From contig NC_050467.1 in NCBI RefSeq assembly GCF_013373865.1, forward strand, positions 27,488,996 to 27,552,995: a stretch of 64,000 nucleotides of DNA, in the 5' to 3' direction. Both the position numbers and the translations under genes were made by a program. The notes beneath the pieces are model-generated. The model was given only the letters and a program-made list of their open reading frames with translations. It had not been told where the DNA came from and did not search any database. Below, one piece after another: positions 35,145 through 46,795 of the stretch; the stretch's first letter is position 1, and every line of letters begins with the position of its first letter. This stretch comes from Monomorium pharaonis (taxonomy: Eukaryota > Arthropoda > Insecta > Hymenoptera > Formicidae).

Positions 35145-35575
35145 CGTAACTCGCGAACGGTTATAGATACGAGGTTTGAGCAAAGGACCTTTTTCGTAGA
35201 TCTCGACGAGATCTTTCGAACGGGACCACGAGCGAGCTCGTATCTCCAACCGTTTGAATGTTACGGTATTTTGAAGTAAAAATTTTTATTTTTTCGCGGT
35301 ACCTCGCGAACGATTGGAGCTACAGGGTTCGCGCAAGGTCCCTCTCGTAGATCTCGACGAGATCTTTCGAACGGGACCACGAGCGAGCTCGTATCTCGAA
35401 CCGTTTGAAAGTTACGGTATTTTGAAGTAAAAATTTTTATTTTTTCGCGGTACCTCGCGAACGATTGGAGCTACGGGGTTCGCGCAAGGTCCCTCTCGTA
35501 GATCTCGACGAGATCTTTCAAACGGGACAACGAGCTAACTTGTATCTCCAACCGTTTTAAAGTTGCGTTACTTTG
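35145..35575 (+). repeat. Palindromic 150-bp satellite, three units (cassette 4)
   Basis: Units spaced 150-153 bases, each with AGATCTCGACGAGATCT at its centre. It ends about 165 bases before the first exon of gene A. Confidence 0.9.
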
Positions 35576-35769
35576 AAATTTTTTTGAGACGTCTGCGTCT
35601 TAAAATTACTGGCCATTTTACTGCCAGTACTAAAAATTTTATTACACGTAATATAAACTATAGATTTTCAGTCCCGGCAGTAAATGCAGTAATTTTTGTA
35701 CGCAGCCTATATTTAACCATATTTTATTTAACTTACAGTTTCGTCACATTTGTGATATTCATAGTCAAC

Positions 35770-38247
35770 ATGTCTGATTATCCGGATCATTTACCAAAGA
35801 GCCCCATAGAGGGATGCGTTGTCGGGGAGACGCAAGCTCTTGTTCATTCTTATCCGCCGCCTGAGCCTCCGGGGGAAGACCCGCGGCCGCGTCCTCGTCC
35901 GGTACCAATCCCGGACGCAGACGCTATTGTTTTAGCGCCGATGCAGCCGCCGCCGCAACCGCCGCTACGAAGAATAAAGAAAACATTGCCTGAATCTACG
36001 CAGCCGGCGACACGGCGCAATTTACCAAAAATTATTGAATCTATTGTAATACCAGCTCACGGCCCGTCGACGAGCCAGTCAACGGCTAAAAGCATTCAGG
36101 TATATACAAAAGATTCTGACAAACGGACGCAAGCAAGAATAGACGAAATAGTCTGTTTGTATAATCAACGACAGCAGCTGCAACAACAGCAGCCACAACA
36201 ACAGCAGCAGCTACAGCTACAGCTACAGCAACAGCAGCAGAAGCTATGGCAACAGCAGCAGCAGCTACGACAACAACAACTGCAGCAGCTACAGGAACAG
36301 CAGCAACAGCAGCAGCTGCAGCAACAGCAGCAGCAACAGCTACGGCAACAGCAGCTGCAGCTACGGCAACAGCAACTGCAGCAGCTACAGCAGCAGCTAT
36401 GGCAACAGCAGCAGCAGCTACGGCGGCAGCAACAGCAGCAGCAGCAGCTACGGCGGCAGCAGCAGCAGCAGCAGCTTTGGCAACAGCAGCAGCAGCAGCA
36501 GCAGCTTCGGCAACAGCAGCAGCAGCAACAGCAGCGGCAACAGCTACGGCAACAGCAGCAGCAGCAATTGCCTATTTTAAAACCGACGTCGCTTGTCCTG
36601 TCGGACAATTTTAGCGACGACGATATTTTATCAAAATCAGACATCGATTCGATCCTCGTTTGCTGCCGGTCAATCGAGCCGTTTAAATGCAACTATGTAG
36701 CAAAACTGCACGCTGCTTCTACAAAGCCGCAAATATGCGAGAATAAAAAACTAACGAATTATCTGACAAAGCGGTATTTATTCCCATCGACACGACTACC
36801 CGATTACGATGATCATTGCAATCGTGGCGATCACCACGTGAGCGACAGCGGCTGCAGTGTCTGCGACTCGCCGCGTCATCAAACGCTTCTAGCAGCGACG
36901 GATCCCATGAATCTGTCGATATCGGGTCGTACCAATGAAAAGTGGTACGAATTTATTATCGGAAATCTGGATGATTGTCCATTATGGATGGTCTTTCAGA
37001 TCGATAACGACAGCGAGTTTTGGGAACATTTTCCGCGCGACGCCAACACAAGCGAGCGATTAAACGCCATTGGCTCGGCGTTTTCCATGTTAATCATATC
37101 GCGAGCAGCCACAAAATTAGACCCGTACACAGAGACGGCCATGACGGGTCTAAAGTACCTCTTGTACGACGTGCAACGTTCATACAACGTTATGCAAAAC
37201 GATTTTGCCAACTTTGCCGTCTTATTATCGAACGAACTGAGAGAGGTCGATCTAACGCGACTGTGCGGCATTAGAATTGCCTATTTTTATACATGCTCCC
37301 ATGGCATGCGTTTAAATCAAAAAACGGTTGAAAAATTCTTAGAATCCGTCGTCGATGTAAACCACCAACATATGGAAATATTACAGTTGCACCGCGCCGA
37401 TAACCTAACATTAATGGACATTTCTAACGACGCTCTGCTGTTAAAACTCGACGGCACGAACGAGGATTCGTTGTCGTCTCTGTTTCGCAAATCAATCGTA
37501 CTCGGCGGCAAATTAGAGCGCTATCGCACTGGTTTTTGCGCCAACCACGGTTATATGGCGTACCACGCGTCCCCGGTGATCGAGGACAATGTAATTACTT
37601 ATGCGCAAGTGTATAATGCAGCCGCAAAAATGGCACGACCCCTTGAGTCGGGGTTCCTGCCGTCATTCGTGATATGTCGCGGATACGTTGACGACAAGAA
37701 ATTACACCGCCTCGGCTCACAAACGATGCAATACATCCGCGATGTATTGCAATACAATGCATATTACGTCAAGCGTGGACAAACGATGCGCGTAGAAGAA
37801 GTGTTAACTTTTGACGCGCTGCGCCTTCGTAACGAAGGTAGTACCATAGCGCAGAGCGTACAAAAATACAATGTATTTGATACGCAAGCTTCGTGTATTT
37901 TGACAAAGTATTTGATACATCGTCGCATTGTCTATCGAATGCGTAATTGGCAGCTCCACGTCAATAATGAAATCCAAAACGATTTGGATTTCTTACGAAA
38001 ATTAATAACGGACCGAGATCTTTTCGACACACTGGCATGGGTTTCGCCATTGATTGTCGCACAAGTAATACGGGCTGAGTTCCGTATTATGTATTTTCTA
38101 CACGGAAACAATGTGCGCTATAACTTTGCTGTAAAACAGCACATGTTTTTGCATAAATCAGAAATCGCGTCCGTTAACGCTTCTACAGGCCTTGTCCAAC
38201 TTCGGCCATTAATGGACCCTAATGACACTTTTATTTATCCAATCTGA
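35770..38247 (+). CDS. Gene A: large polyglutamine protein of unknown family
   Basis: Start chosen at ATG 35770, which follows acceptor TAACTTACAG and a 30-base leader and matches the start of the fragment at 23433. It encodes 825 residues. Residues 1-120 are proline-rich (PPPEPPGEDPRPRPRPVP). About 135-275 are almost pure Gln (CAG/CAA with Leu interruptions). From about 285 on the protein is a compact, mixed-composition region: SDIDSILVCCRSIEPFKCNY, WMVFQIDNDS, GLKYLLYDVQRSYNVMQNDF, HRADNLTLMD, SGFLPSFVICRGYVDDKK and RAEFRIMYFLHGNNVRYNF. The same blocks, in order, occur in the paralogue at 47967-50576, so this region is conserved. The frame ends at TGA 38245, but the +1 frame continues the homology without a gap (next entry). 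I recognise no known domain. A viral or transposon origin is possible but not shown. Confidence 0.75.
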   Translation: MSDYPDHLPKSPIEGCVVGETQALVHSYPPPEPPGEDPRPRPRPVPIPDADAIVLAPMQPPPQPPLRRIKKTLPESTQPATRRNLPKIIESIVIPAHGPSTSQSTAKSIQVYTKDSDKRTQARIDEIVCLYNQRQQLQQQQPQQQQQLQLQLQQQQQKLWQQQQQLRQQQLQQLQEQQQQQQLQQQQQQQLRQQQLQLRQQQLQQLQQQLWQQQQQLRRQQQQQQQLRRQQQQQQLWQQQQQQQQLRQQQQQQQQRQQLRQQQQQQLPILKPTSLVLSDNFSDDDILSKSDIDSILVCCRSIEPFKCNYVAKLHAASTKPQICENKKLTNYLTKRYLFPSTRLPDYDDHCNRGDHHVSDSGCSVCDSPRHQTLLAATDPMNLSISGRTNEKWYEFIIGNLDDCPLWMVFQIDNDSEFWEHFPRDANTSERLNAIGSAFSMLIISRAATKLDPYTETAMTGLKYLLYDVQRSYNVMQNDFANFAVLLSNELREVDLTRLCGIRIAYFYTCSHGMRLNQKTVEKFLESVVDVNHQHMEILQLHRADNLTLMDISNDALLLKLDGTNEDSLSSLFRKSIVLGGKLERYRTGFCANHGYMAYHASPVIEDNVITYAQVYNAAAKMARPLESGFLPSFVICRGYVDDKKLHRLGSQTMQYIRDVLQYNAYYVKRGQTMRVEEVLTFDALRLRNEGSTIAQSVQKYNVFDTQASCILTKYLIHRRIVYRMRNWQLHVNNEIQNDLDFLRKLITDRDLFDTLAWVSPLIVAQVIRAEFRIMYFLHGNNVRYNFAVKQHMFLHKSEIASVNASTGLVQLRPLMDPNDTFIYPI

Positions 38248-39361
38248 ACCGAAAGATTATCCGGTCCAGACCTTAAAGCTCCAACACTGTTGGTACGTGG
38301 CGAACCTCATACGGTCATACCATGACTTGGACGAGGAACAATCAAATTGCGACAGGGAACCCTTGCGGTTTCTCGTAACTTTGCACGCCACATGGGCGTA
38401 CGGCAAAATGGCGTCAACTGCAATAGACGCAGCCGCACCGCGACGCGCGGAACAATTGACGTCTAAGCAACGACAACTTGTTCAATTCAATTACACTTAT
38501 TTCGAAAACGCCTTCACTTTTAAGACGTTCTTTCAACGTTATAGGAAACTGTCGCCTCAGCAACAGGACGCCGTACGCATCCACAATCGCATCATGAGCG
38601 CCGACGATCTGTGCCGTGCGATGTATACTGAACCAACCAGCACATTTGCGAGAATTGCACGTATGTGCATTCGCGTGCACGACAAACAAACATTTTCGTT
38701 GTACGCGTTCATAGACACAAACGTACAACTATATCCAACAAGCATGGTAAGTACGACCAGCAAAGATGAATGGGTAATTATCCAAAAGGATAACCCAATT
38801 TTTACCGTCACAACGTTACACCAGGAGATATACACGCTAAGGCGTAGAATGCGGGCAAAGAGAATCGGCCGTTGCTCGTCGACACCGACCCGCCGAAGAT
38901 CTCGTCTAAACGATAATGACGATAATGGTGAAACATCACCACCGCGGTCTTCTGAACAATCACAGTCGCCCATCCCGCTTTCGCCGCCGTCGCCCCCGTC
39001 GCCGTTGGCCGACGCGTACGCGACCGTTGAGCCGCTTTTGTGCCAACGCGCACCATCGCCACGTCTTTCGATTTCAACGTCCAACGTTGACGACACACCA
39101 AAGACGCTATCAAAAAAAAAACGTCAACGAGGACGACCACTCAAACGCGTCAGAGGTACGCCAAAGAAATCCCAAACGCGGGACATGTCATCGTCGGCGG
39201 CCGAGGCATCGCCAGTACGCGATGCGTACGCAAATGTTGTGACACGTTTGCGCACACTTTCACCACGTCTTTCTGTTTCAACGTCCAATGTTGAAGACAC
39301 ACCGGGGACGTTGCTAAAAAGAAAGCAAAGACAAAGAAAAACAAAATTCACAATTTTTTAA
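38222..39361 (+). CDS. Gene A continuation in the +1 frame, with AT-hook tail
   Basis: This frame overlaps the end of gene A by 26 bases and has no good start of its own. Its first part (YPVQTLKLQHCWYVANLIRS) aligns with the paralogue, where the match follows the FIYP block in one frame. It is therefore the C-terminus of the same protein, reached by a +1 shift at or just before TGA 38245 or separated by a one-base indel. It contains FNYTYFENAFTFKTFFQRY, a serine/proline linker and two copies of a SPRLSISTSNVDDTP-type repeat (about 39055 and 39265). Between them is RQRGRPLKR, a typical AT-hook core (RGRP), followed by further basic residues. This predicts nuclear binding to AT-rich DNA. A and this part together would be about 1,195 residues. 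Confidence 0.65.
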   Translation: MTLLFIQSEPKDYPVQTLKLQHCWYVANLIRSYHDLDEEQSNCDREPLRFLVTLHATWAYGKMASTAIDAAAPRRAEQLTSKQRQLVQFNYTYFENAFTFKTFFQRYRKLSPQQQDAVRIHNRIMSADDLCRAMYTEPTSTFARIARMCIRVHDKQTFSLYAFIDTNVQLYPTSMVSTTSKDEWVIIQKDNPIFTVTTLHQEIYTLRRRMRAKRIGRCSSTPTRRRSRLNDNDDNGETSPPRSSEQSQSPIPLSPPSPPSPLADAYATVEPLLCQRAPSPRLSISTSNVDDTPKTLSKKKRQRGRPLKRVRGTPKKSQTRDMSSSAAEASPVRDAYANVVTRLRTLSPRLSVSTSNVEDTPGTLLKRKQRQRKTKFTIF

Positions 39362-39369
39362 AAATTTAA

Positions 39370-40129
39370 TTAATTGTGCAAGCCAAACGATAAAAGATAC
39401 GAGGTTGGCCAAGAGGACCAAAGTTGCTCGGCTCGTCGAGATTTATAAGAGAAAAATGCCATAGTACAAAAAAACCAAAATTCAAAATTTCTAAAAAATT
39501 CAAACAGTTGCGCAAGCCAAACGGTAAGAGATACGAGGTTGGCCAAGAGGACCAAAGTTGCTCGGCTCGTCGAGTTCTATAAGAGAAAAATGCCATAGTA
39601 CAAGAAAAACAAAATTCAAATTTTCTTAAAAACTCAATTAATTGCACAAGCCAAACGGTAACAGATACGAAATTGGCCAAGAGGACCAAAGTTGCTTGGC
39701 TTGTCGAGTTCTATAAAAACAAAATGCCATAGTACAAGAAAAACAAAATTCAAAATTTTTTAAAAATTTAATTAATTGTGCAAGCCAAACGGTAAAAGAT
39801 ACGAGGTTGGCCATGAGGATTAAAGTTGCTCGGCTCGTCAAGTTCTATAAAAGAAAAATACTAAAGTTGCGAAAAATATAAGGCTTTTTAAATAAATAAA
39901 GAAAAATGAAGAAATACGTAAAATGAGTTATACAGGCCAAACGGTAAGAGATACGAGGTTGACCAAGAGGACCAAAGTTGCTTCTCTCGTTGGGGTGCAT
40001 AAGGGAAACGTATCAAAGTTGCCGAAAATGCAACATTTTCCAAATAAATAAATAAAATACGCCTAAATTTCCTTATACAGTCCAAACGGTAAGAGATACA
40101 AGGTTGGGCAAAAGGACCAAAGTTGCTCC
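39370..40129 (+). repeat. 134-bp satellite array
   Basis: Six units spaced 134 bases near the start, each with CAAGCCAAACGGTAAGAGAT, GGCCAAGAGGACCAAAGTTG and CTCGGCTCGTCGAG. The array is cut by an LTR at 40130 and resumes at 43466. Confidence 0.9.
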
Positions 40130-40544
40130 TGTTGTACCTTTCGTTGTAAATACGATTTTTGGATCATTGCCAGAGATCTCGCGAGGAAAGTATTTCGTCA
40201 CATACACCATTATTTGTTTTGAATACTTTTATTCTTGTATTCATTTACAATGGATAGATTGCGACCTTGCAAGGCAGAGTATCGCGCCTATTGGTTCGTT
40301 GTCCACGACCCCGCAAAGCAGAGCGTCGTGGTTGTGAATTTACAATAAGTTATCTCGGCGATACACGAACCCGCAAAGCAGAGTGTCATGTGTAGTTTTA
40401 GTTTGTCTACTTCGGATTGACCCGGTCCTCACCTTCCTTCGTCGGTTTATATACCCGATAATTCGGTAGTTGGATCGAAAGAAAGGGAGAATTGCGTGAG
40501 GGCGTAAATCGGTCAGTATTCCAAATTACTGCTTAGATAAGGTT

Positions 40545-43323
40545 TTTCAAATTTATCTCCGCAACCAAGCGTTCTAGCAAAAAGTGTTTGGGACAAAAGT
40601 TGTTCCAATTGACGAGGCGCATATTTCATCTCCTACGAACTTTGTTGTAATGTCGACAGTTTAAGAGATAAGGTTTTTCCAATTTATCTCCGCTACCAAC
40701 CGTTATAGCGAAAAATGTTCGGAACAAAAATTGTTTGACTCGACGAGACGAATATTTTATCTCCTACGAACTTTGTTGTAAAGTCGACAGTTTACGAGAT
40801 AAGATTTTTCCAAATTATCTCCACAACCAAGCGTTATAGCGAAAAATGTTTCGAACAAAAGTTGTTCGTCTCGACAAGGCGCGTATTTTATCTCCTACGA
40901 ACTTTGTTGTAAAATCGACAGTTTACGACATAAAATTTTTAATTTTGTTATGAGTGACACATTCATAACGATAAGGTGTCAGTAACACGATTACGTAAGT
41001 CGGTTAGCTGCAGTCAGCATCGAGCGCATCGCGCGAGGTTTCGCGCAATCCGCTCGACAATTAGCGCAATGCTCCTTAGACAGCACTTGTTGTCTAAACA
41101 ATAATTTGGAATACTGACCGATTTACGCCCTCACGCAATCCTCCCCTTCTTTCGATCCAACTACCGAATTATCGGATATATAAACCGGCGAAAGAAGGTG
41201 AGGATCGGGTCAATTCGAAGTAGACAAACTAAGACTACACACGACACTCTGCTTTGCGGGGTCGTGTATCGCCGAGATAACTTATTGTAAATATACAACC
41301 ACGATACTCTGCTTTGCGGGGTCATGGACACGAGCTAATAGACGCGACACTCTGCCTTGCGGGGTCGCGATCTACCCATTGTAACTGAATACAAGAATAA
41401 AAGTGTTCAAGACAAATAACGGTGTATGTGACGAAATACCTTCCTCGCGAGATCTCTGGCAGCGATCCCAAATCGTACTCACAACAAGGGGTACAACAAT
41501 CTTTTTCTCCGCAACCAAGCGTTATAGCAAAAAATGTTTGGAACAAAAGTTCTTTGTCTCGACGAGGCGCGTATTTCATCTCTTACAAACTTTGTTGTAA
41601 AGTCGACAGTTTACAAGATAAGGTTTTTCCACTTTTTCTCCGCAACCAAGCGTTATAACGAAAAGTGTTTGGGACAAAAGTTGTTCGTCTCGAGGAGGCG
41701 CATATTTCATTCCCTACAAACTTTGTTGTAAAGTTGACACTTTACGATATAAAGTTTTTCCACTTTTTTTCTGCAACCAAGCGTTATAGCGAAAAATGTT
41801 TCGAACCAAAGTTGTTTGTCTCGACAAGGCGCGTATTTCATCTCCTACGAACTTTGTTGTAAAATCGACAGTTTACTAGATAAGGTTTTTTTACTTTTTC
41901 TCCGCAACCAGACGTTATAACGAAAAGTGTTTGGGACAAAAGTTGTTTGCCTCGTCGAGGCACATTTTTTATCTTTTACAAACTTTGCTGTAAAGTCTAC
42001 AATTTACGAGATAAGGTTTTTCCACTTTTTTTCCGCACCCAAGCGTTTTAGCGAAAAATGTTTGGGACAAAAGATGTTTGTCTCGACGAAACGCATATTT
42101 CATCTCGTACAAACTTTGTCGTAAAGTCGACAGTTTACGAGATACGGCGTTTTTTGCTGTATCTCCGCAACCAACCGTTCTAGCGAAAAGTGTTTGGGAC
42201 AAAAGATGTTTGTCTCGACGAAACGCATATTTCATTTCCTACAAACTTTACTGTAGTCTACAGTTTACGAGATAAGGTTTTTCCACTTTTTTTCCGCACC
42301 CAAGCGTTTTAGCGAAAAATGTTTGGAACAAAAGATGTTTGTCTCGACGAAACGCATATTTCATCTCCTACAAACTTTATTCTAAAGTTGACAGTTTAAG
42401 AGATAAAATTTTTCCACTTTTTTTCCGCAACCAAGCGTTTTAGCGAAAAATGTTTGGGACAAAAGATGTTTGTCTCGACGAAACGCATATTTCATCTCCT
42501 ATAAACTGTGTTCTAAAGTTGACAGTTTAAGAGATAAGGTTTTTCCACATTTTTCCGCAACCAAGCGTTTTAGCAAAAAATGTTCGAGACAAAAGATTTT
42601 CGTCTCGACGAGGCGCATATCTCATCTCCTACAAACTTTGTTGTAAAGTCGACAGTTTACAAGATAGGGTTTTTCTACTTTTTCTCCGCAACCAAGCGGT
42701 ATAGCGAAAACTGTTTGGGATAAAAGTTGTTCGACTTGACGAGGCGCATATTTCATCTCCTACAAACTTTGTTGTAAAGTCGACATTTTACAAGATAAGG
42801 TTTTTCTACTTTTTCTCCGCAATCAAGCGTTATAACAAAAAGTGTTTGGGACAAAAGTTGTTCGTCTCGAGGAGGCGCATATTTCATTCCCTACAAACTT
42901 TGTTGTAAAGTTGACAGTTTACGAGATAAGGTTTTTCCACTTTTTTTCCGCAACCAAGCGTTTTTGCGAAAAATGTTTGGGACAAAAGATGTTCGTTTCG
43001 ACAAAACGCATATTTCATCTCCTACAACCTTTGTTTTAAAGTTGACAGTTTAAGAGATAAGGTTTTTCCACTTTTTCTCCGCAACCAAATGTTTTAGCGA
43101 AAAATGTTTGGGACAAAAGATGTTCGTCTCTACGAGGCGCATATTTCATCTCCTATAAACTTTGCTGTAAAGTCTAGAGTTCACGAGATAAGGTTTTTTC
43201 ACTTTTTCTCCGCAACCAAGCGTTATAGAAAAAAATGTTTGGAACAAAAGTTGTTCGACTCGACGAGGCGCATATTTCATCTTTTACGAACCTTGTTGTA
43301 AAGTCGACAGTTTACGAGATAAG
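40545..43323 (+). repeat. 131-bp satellite array inside the split LTR
   Basis: About 17 units, for instance starts at 41534, 41665 and 41927 that differ by 131 and 262. Each has TCTCCGCAACCAAGCGTTAT, GGGACAAAAGTTGTTCG, TCTCGACGAGGCGCATATTT and TTGTTGTAAAGTCGACAGTT. A second, sense LTR of family 1 has inserted into it. Confidence 0.95.
40946..41498 (+). mobile_element. Solo LTR, family 1, inserted in the 131-bp array
   Basis: 553 bp, same ends as the copy at 2664-3215. Flanks ATTT and ATCT differ at one base, so the target duplication has decayed or is imperfect. Satellite units continue on both sides. Confidence 0.85.
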
Positions 43324-43465
43324 CAAGTGCTATTTAAGGAGTATTGCGCTAATTGTCGAGCGGATTGCGCGAAACCTCGCGCAATGCGCTCGATGCTGAC
43401 TGCAGCTAATCGACTTACGTCACCGTGTTACTGACACCTTATCGTTATGAGTGTCACTCATAACA

Positions 43466-44300
43466 TCCCGCTCGCCGAGTTCTATAAGAGAAAAATACTA
43501 TAGTACAAGAAAAACAATTCAAAATTTTTTAAAAACTCAATTGCGCAAGCCAAACAGTAACAGATACGAGGTTGGCCAAGAGGACCAAAGTTGCTGGGCT
43601 CGACGAATTTTATAAAAGAAAAATGCTATAGTACAAGAAAAACAAAATTCAAAATTTCTTAAATACTCAATTGCGCAAGCCAAACGGTAACAGATACGAT
43701 GTTGGCCAAAAGAACCAAAGTTGCTCGGCTTGTCAAGATTTATAAGAGAAAAATGCCATAGTACAAAAAAACCAAAATTCAAAATTTCTAAAAAATTCAA
43801 ACAGTTGCGCAAGCCAAACGGTAAGAGATACGAGGTTGGCCAAGAGGACCAAAGTTGCTCGCCTCGTCGAGATCTATAAGGAAAAATGACTAAACTTGCG
43901 AAAAATATAAGGCTTTCCGAATAAATAAAGAAAAATGAAAAAATACCTAAAACGAGTCCAACAAGCCAAACGGTAAGAGATACGAGGTTAAGCGAAAGGA
44001 CTAAAATTGCTCCTCTCGTCGAGTTCTATAAAAAAAAAATGCAAAAATTCATAAAATATTAAATTTTAAAATCCTCAGAACTTTAACGAATTAAAACGGC
44101 GAAACGGTTAGAGGTACAAGGTCTCTGAAGAGGACCAAAGTGTCTCGGCTCGCCGAGTTCTATAAGGAAAAAATGCGAAAATTCAAAAATTGTTTAATTT
44201 TAAAATTCTCAAAACTTCAACGAATTAGAACGGCCAAACGATAAAAGATACGAGGTTTCTCGAGAGGACAAAAGTTGCTCCTCTCGTCGAGTTGTACCAA
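43466..44300 (+). repeat. 134-bp satellite array, continued
   Basis: Six more units after the LTR, the later ones with shorter spacers (TATAAGGAAAAAATGCGAAA). It grades into the 123-bp array. Confidence 0.9.
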
Positions 44301-44930
44301 GTTTGACACCTAGACTCCGGAATCTACGAAGCGCAGATCTGGTGCAGCGCGAAAACTTACCAGGAACGTCGTCTACGGGAACGGCGACACCGGGGATGGA
44401 TAGAGCTCTTCGGGTAACTAAAGGACGGACACCTAGACTCCGGAACCTACAAAGCGCAGACCTGGTGCAGCGCGAAAACTTAGCAACGTCGTCTACGGGA
44501 ACGGCGACACCGGGGATGGATAGAACTCGTCGTGTAACTAAAGGACGGACACCTATACTCCGGAACCTACGAAGCTCAGACCTGGTGCAGCGCGAAAACT
44601 TACCGGGAACGTCGTCTACGGGAACGGCGACACCGGGGATGGGTAGAGCTTGTCGAGTAACTAAAGGATAGACACCTAGACTCGACGAACTATGGAGCGC
44701 TGACCTGGTAACGTTAAAAAACCCACCAAGGACGTCTTCTACGGGGACAACGATACCGGGAGGTGATAGCCCTCGTCGAGTACGTCCAAAAAAGTCCTCT
44801 TCCCCGAATTCGTATCTCCGAGCCTTCGTGGTCAAACGAGAGCCCCACTGGTCACTCCGTCGAGCGCTCCCATGCTTAGAGGTAAAGCTCCGCGCTCCCG
44901 AGAGATACCCCGAAACCGACCTTCAAAGTC
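44300..44930 (+). repeat. 123-bp satellite array (cassette 5)
   Basis: About four units plus the fixed segment before the palindromic satellite. Open on both strands: 208 codons on the minus strand (44209-44835) and 122 on the plus strand (44303-44671). Confidence 0.9.
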
Positions 44931-44934
44931 CCGT

Positions 44935-45235
44935 AACTCGCGAACGGTTAGAGATACGAGGTTCGAGCAAAAAACCTTTTTCGTAGATCTCGACGAGATC
45001 TTTCGAACGGGACCTCGAGCGAGCTCGTATCTCCAACCGTTTGAAAGTTGCGGGATTTTGAAGTAAAAATTTTCATTTTTTTACCGTACCTCGCGAACAA
45101 TCGGAGCTACGAGGTTCGCGCGAGGTTCCTCTCGTAGATCTCGACAAGATCTTTCGAACGGGACCACGAGCGAACTCGTATCTCCAACCGTTTGCAAGTT
45201 ACAGTATTTTTTACGTCAAAGTTTTTACTTTTTTG
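44935..45235 (+). repeat. Palindromic 150-bp satellite, two units (cassette 5)
   Basis: Same units as in the other cassettes, ending 60 bases before the CAG-rich exon. Confidence 0.9.
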
Positions 45236-45295
45236 TACAAAAATATATTGCCAACCGATTGTAATTATTTACCAATAAAAACTGACATGTTACAG

Positions 45296-45317
45296 CAACC
45301 AGCAGCAGCAGCACAAT

Positions 45318-45384
<67 letters not shown>

Positions 45385-45387
45385 AAA
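45296..45387 (+). other. CAG-rich 5' exon of gene C copy 3
   Basis: Acceptor ATGTTACAG, then CAG/CAA repeats; the donor AAAA|GTAATT is weaker than in the other copies. Confidence 0.5.
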
Positions 45388-45476
45388 GTAATTTTGAAGT
45401 ACCGGCCGAAAAATAATCGTAGTTATTGGTAGGCTTGAATGTTTCGCGTATATATCGTAATTTTCCTTTGTTTCAG

Positions 45477-46482
<1,006 letters not shown>

Positions 46483-46502
46483 AAAATAAAATAAAAAATT
46501 TT

Positions 46503-46590
46503 CCCTTCAATGGCGTGCCACCTTGGCGTGATGAAGGGGCTCACCGTGTCGCTGGAGACACGGTGCTAAGAGCACGCTCTGGTAATATCG
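46503..46590 (+). ncRNA. Conserved bipartite stem-loop after gene C copy 3
   Basis: Same fold as at 17702, with one mismatch in the inner stem (GTGATG for GTGGTG). Confidence 0.6.
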
Positions 46591-46599
46591 CGAAAGAGA

Positions 46600-46795
46600 T
46601 ACCACGAGCGAACCCGTATCTCCAACCGTTTGAAAGTTACGGTATTTTGAAGTAAAAATTTTTATTTTTTCGCGGTACCTCGCAAACGATTGGAGCTACG
46701 GGGTTCGCGCGAGGTCTCTCTCGTAGATCTCGACGAGATCTTTCGAACGGGTCCACGAGCGAGCTCGTATCTCTAACCGTTTGAAAGTTACGGTT
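46600..46795 (+). repeat. Palindromic 150-bp satellite fragment
   Basis: A bit more than one unit joins the stem-loop directly and ends abruptly in the 60-bp array, a recombinant junction. Confidence 0.85.

Larger units (their letters stand above)
40130..43465 (-). mobile_element. Solo LTR, family 1, antisense, split by a satellite array
   Basis: The left part 40130-40544 and right part 43324-43465 together make one antisense copy of the LTR at 2664-3215. The 134-bp satellite is interrupted by it. The break falls in the LTR's perfect 10-bp hairpin, and a 2.78 kb array of 131-bp units fills the gap. Confidence 0.8.

Noticed and set aside
36165..36692. Cys-rich antisense and Ala/Thr-rich alternate frames across the CAG tract
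   Set aside because: Frame shadows of the polyglutamine region of gene A.
41322..43301. Series of 65-codon frames spaced 131 or 262 bases
   Set aside because: The unit is 131 bp, not a multiple of three; each frame ends in the next unit, so this is satellite and not a gene family.
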